Assembly: GCA_030592645.1 (NCBI GenBank)
Contig: JAUVIR010000030.1
Span: forward strand, 1-40,478
DNA length: 40,478 nt
Reading direction: 5' to 3'
Source: Candidatus Fermentibacterota bacterium
GTDB lineage: Bacteria; Fermentibacterota; Fermentibacteria; Fermentibacterales; JCC-6
The position numbers and the translations under genes were made by a program. Below the pieces are notes generated by a model. The model searched no databases and was not told where the DNA came from. It saw only the letters and a list, made by a program, of their open reading frames with translations. Positions 1 to 6,615 of this stretch are shown here, piece by piece. How positions within the stretch are numbered: the stretch's first letter is position 1; each line of letters starts with the position of its first letter.

Positions 1-414
1 GGCTTATTCTGGATGATAGCAGGTCCTGCAGGAGGAATATTGAGTGCCTTTCTGGCTTACAAAGCTGAAGTAAATATAGGTCAGATGGATCGCAAGGTTG
101 GAATTAAGTATGCTCTTCACTGGAGTGGGATGGCGGTTATAGCTTTCCTCGCTATTCTTCTTGGCGAAAAGGGCTTTGTTCAGGGAACAGTACTCAGTCA
201 GGTTATCCTCCTGATCGTCGCTCTGGGCTGGTGGACAGCCGGTGTTCATTTCGACAGAATCTTTTTATGGCTTGGGGGAATAATGGTGCTTGGTTTTCTG
301 GGTACACTGTTCATGGACAGGTATGCCTGGACAGGAATGGGAGTTCTATTGGGAACAGTGCTGATCGTTACTGCAATACGTCAGGGAAAGAAAAATGTCA
401 GGCGATCAGAGTAA
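1..414 (+). CDS. Small integral membrane protein, 5' end outside window
   Basis: The open frame is already running at base 1 and ends with TAA at 412-414, so the N-terminus lies upstream. The visible 137 residues are almost entirely hydrophobic: about four membrane-spanning stretches separated by short charged turns, ending in a basic tail with lysines and arginines that probably faces the cytoplasm. I do not recognise the family. The stop codon lies inside the next gene, whose ATG is at 395, a 20-base overlap, so the two are translationally coupled. A membrane protein paired with a small winged-helix regulator is a common arrangement in which the regulator controls the pair; that role is inference. 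Confidence 0.75.
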   Translation, partial: GLFWMIAGPAGGILSAFLAYKAEVNIGQMDRKVGIKYALHWSGMAVIAFLAILLGEKGFVQGTVLSQVILLIVALGWWTAGVHFDRIFLWLGGIMVLGFLGTLFMDRYAWTGMGVLLGTVLIVTAIRQGKKNVRRSE

Positions 415-718
415 AAATATCAAGGATGCTCTCAACAATCTCAACAAACTTCTTGGCCACAGAACAAGACTGGGCATATGTGTACTTCTTGCCAGGCATA
501 CTGCCCTTTCCTTCAGCAGATTAAAAGAGCTTCTTGAAGAAACTGATGGTAGCCTGGGTGCCCAGCTCCGCAAACTGGAGGATGAGGGATTTCTCTCTGT
601 GAAGAAAGAATTCAGAAACCGAAAACCAGTGAGCTGGTACTGCCTTACCGAAACAGGTCAGGTCGGGTTGGAGAGACATCTGGATGCGCTTACGCAGCTT
701 ATAAACCGGAAAAGTTGA
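395..718 (+). CDS. Winged-helix DNA-binding protein (HTH_34/MarR-like)
   Basis: 107 residues that form one winged-helix domain. Residues 17-45 give the first helices, the segment reading LSFSRLKELLEETDGSLGAQ supplies the helix-turn-helix, and LRKLEDEGFLSVKKEF leads into the beta wing. This is the pattern of the stand-alone winged-helix family (HTH_34) and of ArsR/MarR relatives, which bind DNA as dimers without a separate sensor domain. No metal-binding cysteines are visible, so an ArsR-type metal sensor is unlikely. It overlaps the upstream membrane protein gene by 20 bases and probably regulates it. The ligand and targets are unknown. Its stop codon lies inside the -35 box proposed for the next gene. 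Confidence 0.85.
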   Translation: MSGDQSKNIKDALNNLNKLLGHRTRLGICVLLARHTALSFSRLKELLEETDGSLGAQLRKLEDEGFLSVKKEFRNRKPVSWYCLTETGQVGLERHLDALTQLINRKS

Positions 719-744
719 CATAAGCGATACTGACATGATATCTG
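715..744 (+). promoter_or_regulatory. Candidate sigma-70 promoter for the propeller lipoprotein
   Basis: A perfect -35 box TTGACA at 715-720 is followed after 18 bases by TATCTG at 739-744, preceded by TG at 736-737 (extended -10). It overlaps the stop codon of the regulator gene and lies 40 bases before the lipoprotein start. Confidence 0.45.
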
Positions 745-784
745 AGCTTGGAAAAAGAGTTTTTTACAAGGAAAGGACAATGAG

Positions 785-1939
785 ATGAAGTTCCTGTTAA
801 TAGTGCCATTAGCCTTATTGCTTATCACCGGATGCGGCTCATCAGAACCGGCAGATGATGCTGCTTCAGATGATACAGCAGACATTGCTGTCACAGAAGA
901 AGAAGACACTCTTCCGGTTGCAGACACTTACCTCCACATCGCCGATTCAATAGGTGTGGAGATCGGTGACAGCAACTATGTATTCGGCGCAATCGCCGGA
1001 GCCGGATTTTCCGAAACCGGAGAAATCGCTGTCCTTGATGCACAGAAGTCCTCAGTCTTTCTTTTTTCTCCAGATGGTGAATTTATCAGAAACATAGGCC
1101 GTAATGGAAGCGGACCTGGAGAATTCCTTCTTCCAGCCACTATGGCCTTCTGCCCCGAAGGCGGCCTTGTAGTTTCTGATGGAATGGGCTCCAAACTGGT
1201 CTATTTTGATGAGAACTACGAATTCCTCTCGGAAACACCGGGATTTATTCCCTCACCGCCCGTAATGATTGCAGCGATTGATAACATGGAAATAATTGGC
1301 ATGAAGCCTGATTTTGAGCAGACTGAGGACGGCATGTTCATGGGGTTCACCGTTGCGAAGTGGACAATGGAGAGCTCAATTCCCACTGTTGTTTACTACT
1401 CGCAGATGTCTCCTTTCAACCCTGCCGATCTCAGTGATATGGGAGATGATGTAGCCATTTTCGCCGCTTCTGTTGACGGGAGAGTATTTACTGCCCGAGT
1501 GTCCACTGTAGAATACACATTCACCGCATGGACTCCTGAGGGTGAGGAAATCTACACCTTTATCAATGAAGATTTCGAAAGAGTTGAGAAAACTCAGTCA
1601 GAGATGGACCTTGAAGCTGAACTCAGAAATGCACAGATGATAGCTCGGGGAATGCCCCCCTCCATGGCCAACTGGGAATCGGATACTTACAGAGTTGCCA
1701 TTGCGTCTATGTACATCGATGGACTTGACAGACTGTGGGTAACCGATGGCACCACCACGACAGCGTCATTTGATGTGTATGACCTTGACGGCAATCATCT
1801 GTTTACCGCAGACCTTGATGTAGGTTCTGACTCAGAAATCTGGCATACCATGATATGTCAGGAGAAATTCATCTGCTACGATGCCGACCCCGAGGACTTC
1901 CCCAGAGTATTCTACGGTGACCTGCCTGGATTCGAATAA
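785..1939 (+). CDS. Six-bladed beta-propeller lipoprotein
   Basis: 384 residues. A lipoprotein signal peptide is clear: a hydrophobic stretch followed by the lipobox LITGC with the acylated cysteine at residue 17, then an acidic, low-complexity linker rich in D, E and S. The body has NHL/propeller repeats. The best is near residues 94-114, with the pattern FSPDGEFIRNIG followed by GSGPGEF, which is characteristic of the 6-bladed beta-propeller family; a later one reads LWVTDG followed by YDLDGNHLF. Such proteins sit in the periplasm or on the outer membrane and usually act as binding or scaffold domains; no catalytic residues can be assigned. SD-like AAGGAC precedes the ATG. The gene has its own promoter candidate and ends at a strong terminator. 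Confidence 0.85.
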   Translation: MKFLLIVPLALLLITGCGSSEPADDAASDDTADIAVTEEEDTLPVADTYLHIADSIGVEIGDSNYVFGAIAGAGFSETGEIAVLDAQKSSVFLFSPDGEFIRNIGRNGSGPGEFLLPATMAFCPEGGLVVSDGMGSKLVYFDENYEFLSETPGFIPSPPVMIAAIDNMEIIGMKPDFEQTEDGMFMGFTVAKWTMESSIPTVVYYSQMSPFNPADLSDMGDDVAIFAASVDGRVFTARVSTVEYTFTAWTPEGEEIYTFINEDFERVEKTQSEMDLEAELRNAQMIARGMPPSMANWESDTYRVAIASMYIDGLDRLWVTDGTTTTASFDVYDLDGNHLFTADLDVGSDSEIWHTMICQEKFICYDADPEDFPRVFYGDLPGFE

Positions 1940-1960
1940 AGGCTGGTTGACTAAGAAAGA

Positions 1961-1986
1961 AAGGGGTGGTTTCTCCGCCCCTTTTT
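1961..1986. terminator. Rho-independent terminator, probably bidirectional
   Basis: A 9-bp stem (1961-1969 with 1975-1983, one G-T pair) around a 5-base loop is followed by a run of T. On the minus strand the same stem is followed by a T-rich tract, so it can also stop leftward transcripts. It lies 21 bases after the lipoprotein gene. Confidence 0.85.
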
Positions 1987-2030
1987 CTACCACAGACTTC
2001 CTTTTTTGAAATCAAGATTCCTAATATTTT

Positions 2031-2398
2031 TTACCAGATGAATCTTATTCCCCAGTAGGTTTCGCCGTCAAGCGACCGGAACGGCTGCGAGTCGCCGAAG
2101 TAGTGTGTTTGGTGCGTCTCAAAGGTTCCTGCGGGTGCATTGTAGGCAATGTAGAATTCGCCTTTGTGTTTCGATGAACTTGCGCCGTCGTTGTGGAAGT
2201 AGAAATCCGTTCTGTACCGCAGGCCCGAGAGAAATGAATGCCATGCAGCCCCTTCAAAATCGAACATTCCATGCATAGACCAGTTTAAATCGTGCCCTTT
2301 CTGGTAAGTATCGCCTCCGGGACGGTAGAAGCCGATGGAGACCCAGCCGTCCGGCAATCCTGCAGGCAGAAAGACCAGATCATCGCTGTATTGGGGGG
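2031..2398 (-). pseudogene. Truncated 3' copy of the outer-membrane barrel gene
   Basis: This stretch repeats 3544-3911 base for base with about 21 mismatches and no insertion or deletion, in the same orientation. It encodes the last ~120 residues of the barrel protein encoded at 3544-4314, including the C-terminal motif ending in GIRFIW. Upstream of about 2398 the similarity stops abruptly and an in-frame TGA follows within four codons, so there is no start, signal peptide or N-terminal half. An ATG at 2357 exists but has no reason to be used. The substitutions include amino-acid changes (for example Q for L and P for A) as well as silent ones, so the copy is not very recent or came from a diverged donor. 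Confidence 0.9.
2031..2398. repeat. Direct repeat, left copy (partner 3544-3911)
   Basis: 368 bases repeated at a constant offset of 1513 bases with roughly 94% identity. The two copies flank the nucleotidyltransferase cassette and the transposase remnant. The right copy is the native 3' end of the barrel gene. Confidence 0.9.
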
Positions 2399-2437
2399 AA
2401 GTGTTTCAAGATTCATGTCTGCTTTGCACGATGCAAG

Positions 2438-2466
2438 TTGTAGTTTAGGTAAGTTCAGTATATACT
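2438..2466 (+). promoter_or_regulatory. Promoter of the nucleotidyltransferase cassette with upstream palindrome
   Basis: TTGTAG at 2438-2443, a 17-base spacer and TATACT at 2461-2466 form a good sigma-70 promoter. Directly before the -35 box lies the palindrome TTGCA-CGA-TGCAA (2424-2436), a plausible operator. Toxin-antitoxin-like pairs are often autoregulated at such sites; here that is inference. Confidence 0.55.
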
Positions 2467-2536
2467 ATTATTGGCTATCGAATTAGTTGCCGGATTATTT
2501 CGATTATACAGTCATGAATCACATGGAAGCGGAGTA

Positions 2537-2794
2537 ATGATTACACAATCACAAGACACCAGTCCCGAAACAGAGGAAGTTCTGGTGTCGTTAATTCGCA
2601 ATTCAAGCATATCCGAAAGAATTTCAAGAGTACGTTCACTATCTCGAAGTACAATAATGCTGTCACGCCGTGCAATCATGAGAGCTAACCCGGCATTGAA
2701 CGATAACGAAGTGAATTATTTATTCGTGGCATATCAATATGGTAAAAAAATAGCAGGTCTTCTCCGAGAATACATGAGAGCTAGAGCATTATGA
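2537..2794 (+). CDS. Small helical protein, partner of the nucleotidyltransferase
   Basis: 85 residues from the ATG at 2537, chosen because GGAG lies just before it; the frame is open further upstream to 2471 but without an SD. The protein is mostly helical and basic. Its middle has a serine- and arginine-rich stretch (SRVRSLSRSTIMLSRRAIMR), followed by a proline turn and a helix ending in YGKKIAGLLREYMRAR. I recall small proteins of this general pattern encoded directly before nucleotidyltransferase genes in many bacteria, but the family has no established function that I can name. Its stop overlaps the next start by 4 bases (ATGA), so the two are made together. A role as antitoxin or regulatory subunit is plausible, not shown. 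Confidence 0.6.
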   Translation: MITQSQDTSPETEEVLVSLIRNSSISERISRVRSLSRSTIMLSRRAIMRANPALNDNEVNYLFVAYQYGKKIAGLLREYMRARAL

Positions 2795-3405
2795 TATATC
2801 CGGACTTACTAGAAGCCACAGAGCCTGTTGCAAGAGCTTTTGAAAAACTTGGGATTCGGTATTTTATTGGAGGTTCGATTGCAAGCTCAGCTTACGGTAT
2901 CGCACGTTCGACAATGGATGTTGATATCATATCCAATTTAGCGGTCATGCATGTCTCATCTCTGGTAGGAATACTTGAATCCTCCTATTACATTGATGAG
3001 AATATGATTCTGGATGCAATCAAAGAAGGTTCATGCTTCAACATCATTCATCTGAGTACAATGCTGAAAATCGATATCTTCATCTCAAGCAACTCAGCTT
3101 ACGATATGAAAGCATTTAGCAGACGAAGAGAAGACACGCTGGACGAAGACAATGATACTATCAAATTCTATCTTGCATCTCCAGAGGATATTATTATCAG
3201 TAAACTGGTGTGGTATCGACTTGGTAGAGAGGTTTCTGAACGACAATGGACTGATCTATTGGGAGTTATGAAGGTACAGAAGAATTGTCTTGATATAAAG
3301 TATTTGTACCATTGGGCATCTGATCAGAGAGTATTGGATTTACTTGAAAAAGCCTTTGATGATGCCGGTTTTGACAGTGTATCAGGGGATTGGATCGAAT
3401 CTTAG
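2791..3405 (+). CDS. Nucleotidyltransferase-fold protein, AbiEii/DUF6036-like
   Basis: 204 residues with the signature of the DNA polymerase beta-like nucleotidyltransferase superfamily. The GG-S motif is at residues 27-29 within IGGSIASSAYGIAR, followed by the metal-binding pair in MDVDI (about 43-47), then a third acidic candidate in LKIDIFIS near residue 96. The C-terminal part contains SPEDIIISKLVWYRLG, typical of AbiEii-like and related minimal nucleotidyltransferase proteins, where a conserved lysine and helical bundle follow the catalytic core. Known relatives act as toxins that modify tRNA or partner proteins, or as defence components. The 4-base overlap with the upstream small gene and the cassette's own promoter fit a two-gene toxin-antitoxin-like unit. 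Base composition looks more AT-rich than the neighbours, in keeping with transfer. Confidence 0.75.
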   Translation: MIYPDLLEATEPVARAFEKLGIRYFIGGSIASSAYGIARSTMDVDIISNLAVMHVSSLVGILESSYYIDENMILDAIKEGSCFNIIHLSTMLKIDIFISSNSAYDMKAFSRRREDTLDEDNDTIKFYLASPEDIIISKLVWYRLGREVSERQWTDLLGVMKVQKNCLDIKYLYHWASDQRVLDLLEKAFDDAGFDSVSGDWIES

Positions 3406-3421
3406 GAAAGACCGTTCAGCA

Positions 3422-3543
3422 TACTCAACTCGCAGAAGACAAATTTGGGCTGCGCTTCTGAAAAAGATATGGGACATCGATGCTTTGAAACGCCCGAAGT
3501 GTGGAGGGTAGATGAAAGTTATCTCCGCAATCGAGCAGCTCGC
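3422..3543 (+). pseudogene. Decayed C-terminus of an IS91-like transposase
   Basis: Read from 3422, the frame gives a peptide with WAALLKKIWDIDALKRPKCG, then G, a TAG at 3509-3511, and MKVISAIEQLA. This matches the C-terminal pattern I know from IS91/IS801-type transposases: W-A-x-L-L, then the core (E/D)-V/I-D-P/A-L-x-C-P-x-C, then G-x-M-(K/R)-(V/I)-I-x-(F/A)-I-E. Here the first cysteine of the CP-x-C pair is arginine and a stop replaces the residue before M, so it is dead. No upstream transposase domain is present; only about 40 residues remain. The fragment ends exactly where the right copy of the direct repeat starts. The assignment rests on recalled family pattern. Confidence 0.6.
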
Positions 3544-4314
3544 TTACCAGATGAATCTTATCCCCCAGTAGGTTTCTCCGTCAAGCGACCGGAACGGCTG
3601 CGAGTCGCCGAAGTAGTGTGTGAGGTGCGTTTCAAATGTTCCTCCGGCGGCATTGTAGGCAATGTAGAATTCACCTTTGTGTTTCGATGAACTTGCGCCG
3701 TCGTTGTGGAAGTAGAAATCCGTTCTGTACCGCAGGCCCGAGAGAAATGAATGCCACCCGGCGCCTTCAAAATCGAACATTCCATGCATAGACCAGTTGA
3801 AATCGTGCCCTTTCTGGAAAGTATCGCCTCCGGGACGGTAGAATCCGATGGAAGCCCAGCCGTCCGGCAATCCTGCAGGCAGAAAGACCAGATCGTCGCT
3901 GTATTGTGGGGTTGGCTCATCCAGAACGACTCCGAGTTTGACGGTGTTCATGTACTCCGAAAGCGTATCCGCCATGTCTATGTTATGAAAACACTCGTGA
4001 TCGGTGTAGATCCTCAGAAGCAGAGGGTCAAGCTGGTATCCGAACTGGGTCTTTATGTTCCAGTGACCGCCGTAGATGTTGAACTTCATCTCGGGACTGT
4101 TCCAGCTCTCACCCATGTAGGTTTCCATCGCAAGCCCCAGGCGCCACGAGAAGCGGCCCAGTCTGAATAATGTAATATCCGCCTCTATGTTGCCGTATAT
4201 GAAGTGATCTATGCTCTGGCTGAAGAAGCTGTAAGCTTCGAGCACTCCCGTTGATTCCATGGGAAACTCCACCGGGGCTGAAAACAGCATTGCAGTCAGC
4301 AGAAAAGCAGTCAT
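3544..4314 (-). CDS. Probable outer-membrane beta-barrel protein, family unknown
   Basis: 256 residues. A short signal peptide (MTAFLLTAMLFSAPV) is followed by a sequence with alternating polar and aromatic residues, many glycines and tyrosines, and a C-terminal strand ending in GIRFIW. A final aromatic residue is the usual recognition signal for barrel insertion by the BAM complex. No catalytic motif is visible and I do not recognise the family. Its ATG (4314-4312) lies two bases after the stop of the upstream oxidoreductase gene, so it is the last gene of the thioredoxin operon. It has no conserved cysteine pair that would make it an obvious redox substrate. The last 368 bases of the gene are duplicated at 2031-2398. 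Confidence 0.7.
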   Translation of the reverse strand: MTAFLLTAMLFSAPVEFPMESTGVLEAYSFFSQSIDHFIYGNIEADITLFRLGRFSWRLGLAMETYMGESWNSPEMKFNIYGGHWNIKTQFGYQLDPLLLRIYTDHECFHNIDMADTLSEYMNTVKLGVVLDEPTPQYSDDLVFLPAGLPDGWASIGFYRPGGDTFQKGHDFNWSMHGMFDFEGAGWHSFLSGLRYRTDFYFHNDGASSSKHKGEFYIAYNAAGGTFETHLTHYFGDSQPFRSLDGETYWGIRFIW

Positions 4315-4316
4315 GA

Positions 4317-5012
4317 TTACCCGCCCTCGTTTCGAAGATAGTCCAGAAGATTTGTCTCTTCAGACGGGGCATCTTCGAGACCCTTTTTCAGTGCATCGGT
4401 CATCATCGTTTCGGAAATCGAGCCCTCCACATAGAAAATGCCATTCACAATAGTACGAGGGACACCCTGCACTCTGAACTTCCTCGACAGTTCGGGGAAT
4501 TCATTGGCCTCGATCACCTCTGATCGAACTCTGCTGCTGTATCGTGCCATTCTGGATGCGAGGACTGCAGCTCCGGGGCAATGGGGGCAGGTGGGCGTGA
4601 CAAAAACCTGCATCAGAATATCTGTATCCAGATCGCTGAGGAATTGAATCGTACCTTCTGTGAGCGGTTCTTCCGATCCTCCGGTATCGATTATGGTTGT
4701 CAGGAGGGAGCTGAATTCGTATCCTGAAGGGGTTCCATAGAACTTCACCCTGCAATGCGTTGCATCGGTAACGATGAGAGCAGGAACTCTTTCAACACCA
4801 TCCCTGCTGGCCTCTTCACTGTCAGTCTGCGGGTTCAGAAAGGAGACTTTCAGCCTTTCCGATAATCCGTCAAGTTCCCTGAGTATCGTTTCGGTATCCG
4901 TGCATGTGGGGCACTCAAGTTTCTGCGTGTACACCTTAACATGTACATCCCGCACAAGAGCACCGAATATTTTCGTGACTTCCGCAGCATCACTGTCCGA
5001 CAGTATGGCCAT
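4317..5012 (-). CDS. Glutaredoxin-like protein disulfide oxidoreductase, two thioredoxin folds
   Basis: 231 residues from the ATG at 5012. A TTG at 5021 is in frame but sits one base after the SD AGGGG, while the ATG has better spacing. The protein has two tandem thioredoxin-fold units, each with its own active site: CPTC at residues 34-37 and CPHC at 142-145. Each unit has the cis-proline loop pattern (VPAL near 76-79, VPRT in the second). This is the layout of PDO/glutaredoxin-like proteins and of the N-terminal domain of AhpF; in such proteins the second site is usually the one reduced by a TrxB-type reductase. The gene sits directly downstream of trxB, which supports a TrxB-linked role in the cytoplasm. 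Confidence 0.88.
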   Translation of the reverse strand: MAILSDSDAAEVTKIFGALVRDVHVKVYTQKLECPTCTDTETILRELDGLSERLKVSFLNPQTDSEEASRDGVERVPALIVTDATHCRVKFYGTPSGYEFSSLLTTIIDTGGSEEPLTEGTIQFLSDLDTDILMQVFVTPTCPHCPGAAVLASRMARYSSRVRSEVIEANEFPELSRKFRVQGVPRTIVNGIFYVEGSISETMMTDALKKGLEDAPSEETNLLDYLRNEGG

Positions 5013-5027
5013 TTCTATCAATCCCCT

Positions 5028-5972
5028 TTACTGCAGCTTATCGAACACCGCGGAAGCAGCTCTGGCGCCATCGGATACCGCAGTGACTATCTGCCGCAGA
5101 TCGTTATCCGTTACATCTCCTGCAGCGAATACGTTTTCTCTTGATGTATGTACAATGTTGTGTGTTCTGACGGTACCGTTATCGTTCAGTTCGACAAGGT
5201 TCGCGAAGGGCTCCGTAGCCGGCTTGCGCCCGACATACATGAATATCCCGTCAAACTTCATTTCCTTTTCGCCTTCGGGGGTGTTCAGAATTACACCCTC
5301 AACACTTTCATCTCCCTTTATTTCTTTCAGGGTTGTATTCCACATAACGTTACAGTTTCCGCATGAAAGAAGTTTGTGAGCAAGGTAAGGTTCCGCCCGG
5401 AATTTATCTCTCCTGTGCACAATGACAAGCTCGGAGACGAAGTCAGAAAGGTGGAGAGCTTCCTTGACAGCGCTGTCTCCTCCACCGACAACGAGTACGC
5501 GTGCATCCCTGAAAAAGGGTGCGTCACAGGTAGCGCAGTAGCTGACGCCCCTGCCGTAGAACTTATCTTCTCCCGGTACACCAAGCTTGGCCGGTGCTGC
5601 TCCGGTGGCGATAATCAGATTCCGAGCCATGTATGTGGAGGAATCAGCCTTTATCTGAATTCCATCTTTCAGCGGTTCTGCCGACAGTACCGAAGCCATC
5701 TCAAAAACAGCTCCCCAGCTTTCAGCCTGTTCCTTCATGGCGGTAACAATATCACCTCCGGTAATCGTCTTGATACCGGGGTAATTCTCGATAACAGCGG
5801 TAAGAGCTGCCTGTCCGCCCGGCTGATAGCTTTCAAGAACGATGTGGTCGATATCGTATCTTGCGGCATAAAGAGCCGCGGCGAGGGCGGCAGGGCCGCC
5901 CCCGGCGATTACAAGATCAAGTTCACGGCTTTCAGTGGAGCCCGAACCTACGAGTCCGGTTTTAAGATCCAT
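5028..5972 (-). CDS. trxB: Thioredoxin reductase
   Basis: 314 residues, the usual length for a low-molecular-weight thioredoxin reductase. The FAD-binding GGGPA is at 24-28 and the redox-active CATC at 146-149. The NADPH-binding glycine motif GGGDSA is at 163-168, with HRRDKFRA at 186-193 supplying the basic residues that hold the NADPH 2'-phosphate. The C-terminal FAD motif contains GDVTD. It transfers electrons from NADPH to thioredoxin and, by context, to the two-fold oxidoreductase encoded next. It starts 5 bases after the trxA stop. About 17 residues precede the first beta strand, a slightly long N-terminus; a later start is possible but no better SD is seen. Confidence 0.96.
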   Translation of the reverse strand: MDLKTGLVGSGSTESRELDLVIAGGGPAALAAALYAARYDIDHIVLESYQPGGQAALTAVIENYPGIKTITGGDIVTAMKEQAESWGAVFEMASVLSAEPLKDGIQIKADSSTYMARNLIIATGAAPAKLGVPGEDKFYGRGVSYCATCDAPFFRDARVLVVGGGDSAVKEALHLSDFVSELVIVHRRDKFRAEPYLAHKLLSCGNCNVMWNTTLKEIKGDESVEGVILNTPEGEKEMKFDGIFMYVGRKPATEPFANLVELNDNGTVRTHNIVHTSRENVFAAGDVTDNDLRQIVTAVSDGARAASAVFDKLQ

Positions 5973-5977
5973 GCTGT

Positions 5978-6313
5978 CTACACCAGTTTTGAATCAGCAA
6001 GGCTCTCAAGCTGAGTCTGCAGTGCGTTTCTGTCACGGAAACCAACCATTCTATCGATCTCCTCTCCGTTATGGAATACTATCATTGTAGGTACTCCGCG
6101 GATACCGAACTTTGAAGAAGCTTCAGGGCTTTCATCAACGTCCAGGTGATAGAATGAAACCTTTTCATCAAGATCATCGGCGACCTTTTCAAGGACGGGA
6201 TCCAGCATTTTGCAGGGTGCGCACCATGCGGCGCTGAAATCGATGAGTGCTAATTTGTCTGTAGCTGAAGCAGCAGTTGCAACATCATTACTTGAAATAT
6301 GCTTTACGGCCAT
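5978..6313 (-). CDS. trxA: Thioredoxin with WCAPC active site
   Basis: 111 residues. The active site WCAPC has its cysteines at 31 and 34, with alanine in place of the usual glycine (WCGPC), a variant known in several bacterial thioredoxins. The buried aspartate before the active site (LIDFSA) and the cis-proline in GVPTM are present. It reduces cytoplasmic disulfides and is recycled by TrxB, encoded 5 bases downstream. SD AGAGGAAG lies 5 bases before the ATG. It is the first gene of a four-gene leftward operon; its promoter must lie in the 6314-6552 region shared with the rightward glycosyltransferase genes, but I see no convincing box pair for it. Confidence 0.95.
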   Translation of the reverse strand: MAVKHISSNDVATAASATDKLALIDFSAAWCAPCKMLDPVLEKVADDLDEKVSFYHLDVDESPEASSKFGIRGVPTMIVFHNGEEIDRMVGFRDRNALQTQLESLADSKLV

Positions 6314-6519
6314 GATAACTTCCTCTCGGTTCTAGGAGCCTGTCCTACAATGAAACATTTCGGGACACACTCCTGGTTTGATTTGTTACATTTTTCACAA
6401 GCATGATTGTTGCCAGAATGCATGTAACCTGTAACTTCTTCTATTCCAACATATAAGCGATCAACTCAATATGAGTGTTTGAATCCTGTAAAATAAAAAC
6501 AGGCATCCTGACACAGCAA

Positions 6520-6548
6520 TTCTGACCGCTCCGGTCATCCGTTATATT
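6520..6548 (+). promoter_or_regulatory. Weak promoter candidate before the glycosyltransferase pair
   Basis: TTCTGA at 6520-6525 and TATATT at 6543-6548 are 17 bases apart. An inverted repeat GACCG-CTC-CGGTC (6524-6536) lies between them. If real, transcription would begin near 6555, which excludes the in-frame ATG at 6553 and favours the GTG at 6616. Confidence 0.3.
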
Positions 6549-6615
6549 AAGAATGGTTATCATACAGGAATGTGAAGAATATCGCACGGATTACCTGTGC
6601 TGGAAGGGGTTGGGA

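Noticed and set aside
3751..4170. Plus-strand open frame inside the barrel gene
   Set aside because: It is an antisense shadow; the minus-strand frame has a signal peptide, operon spacing and a C-terminal barrel signature.
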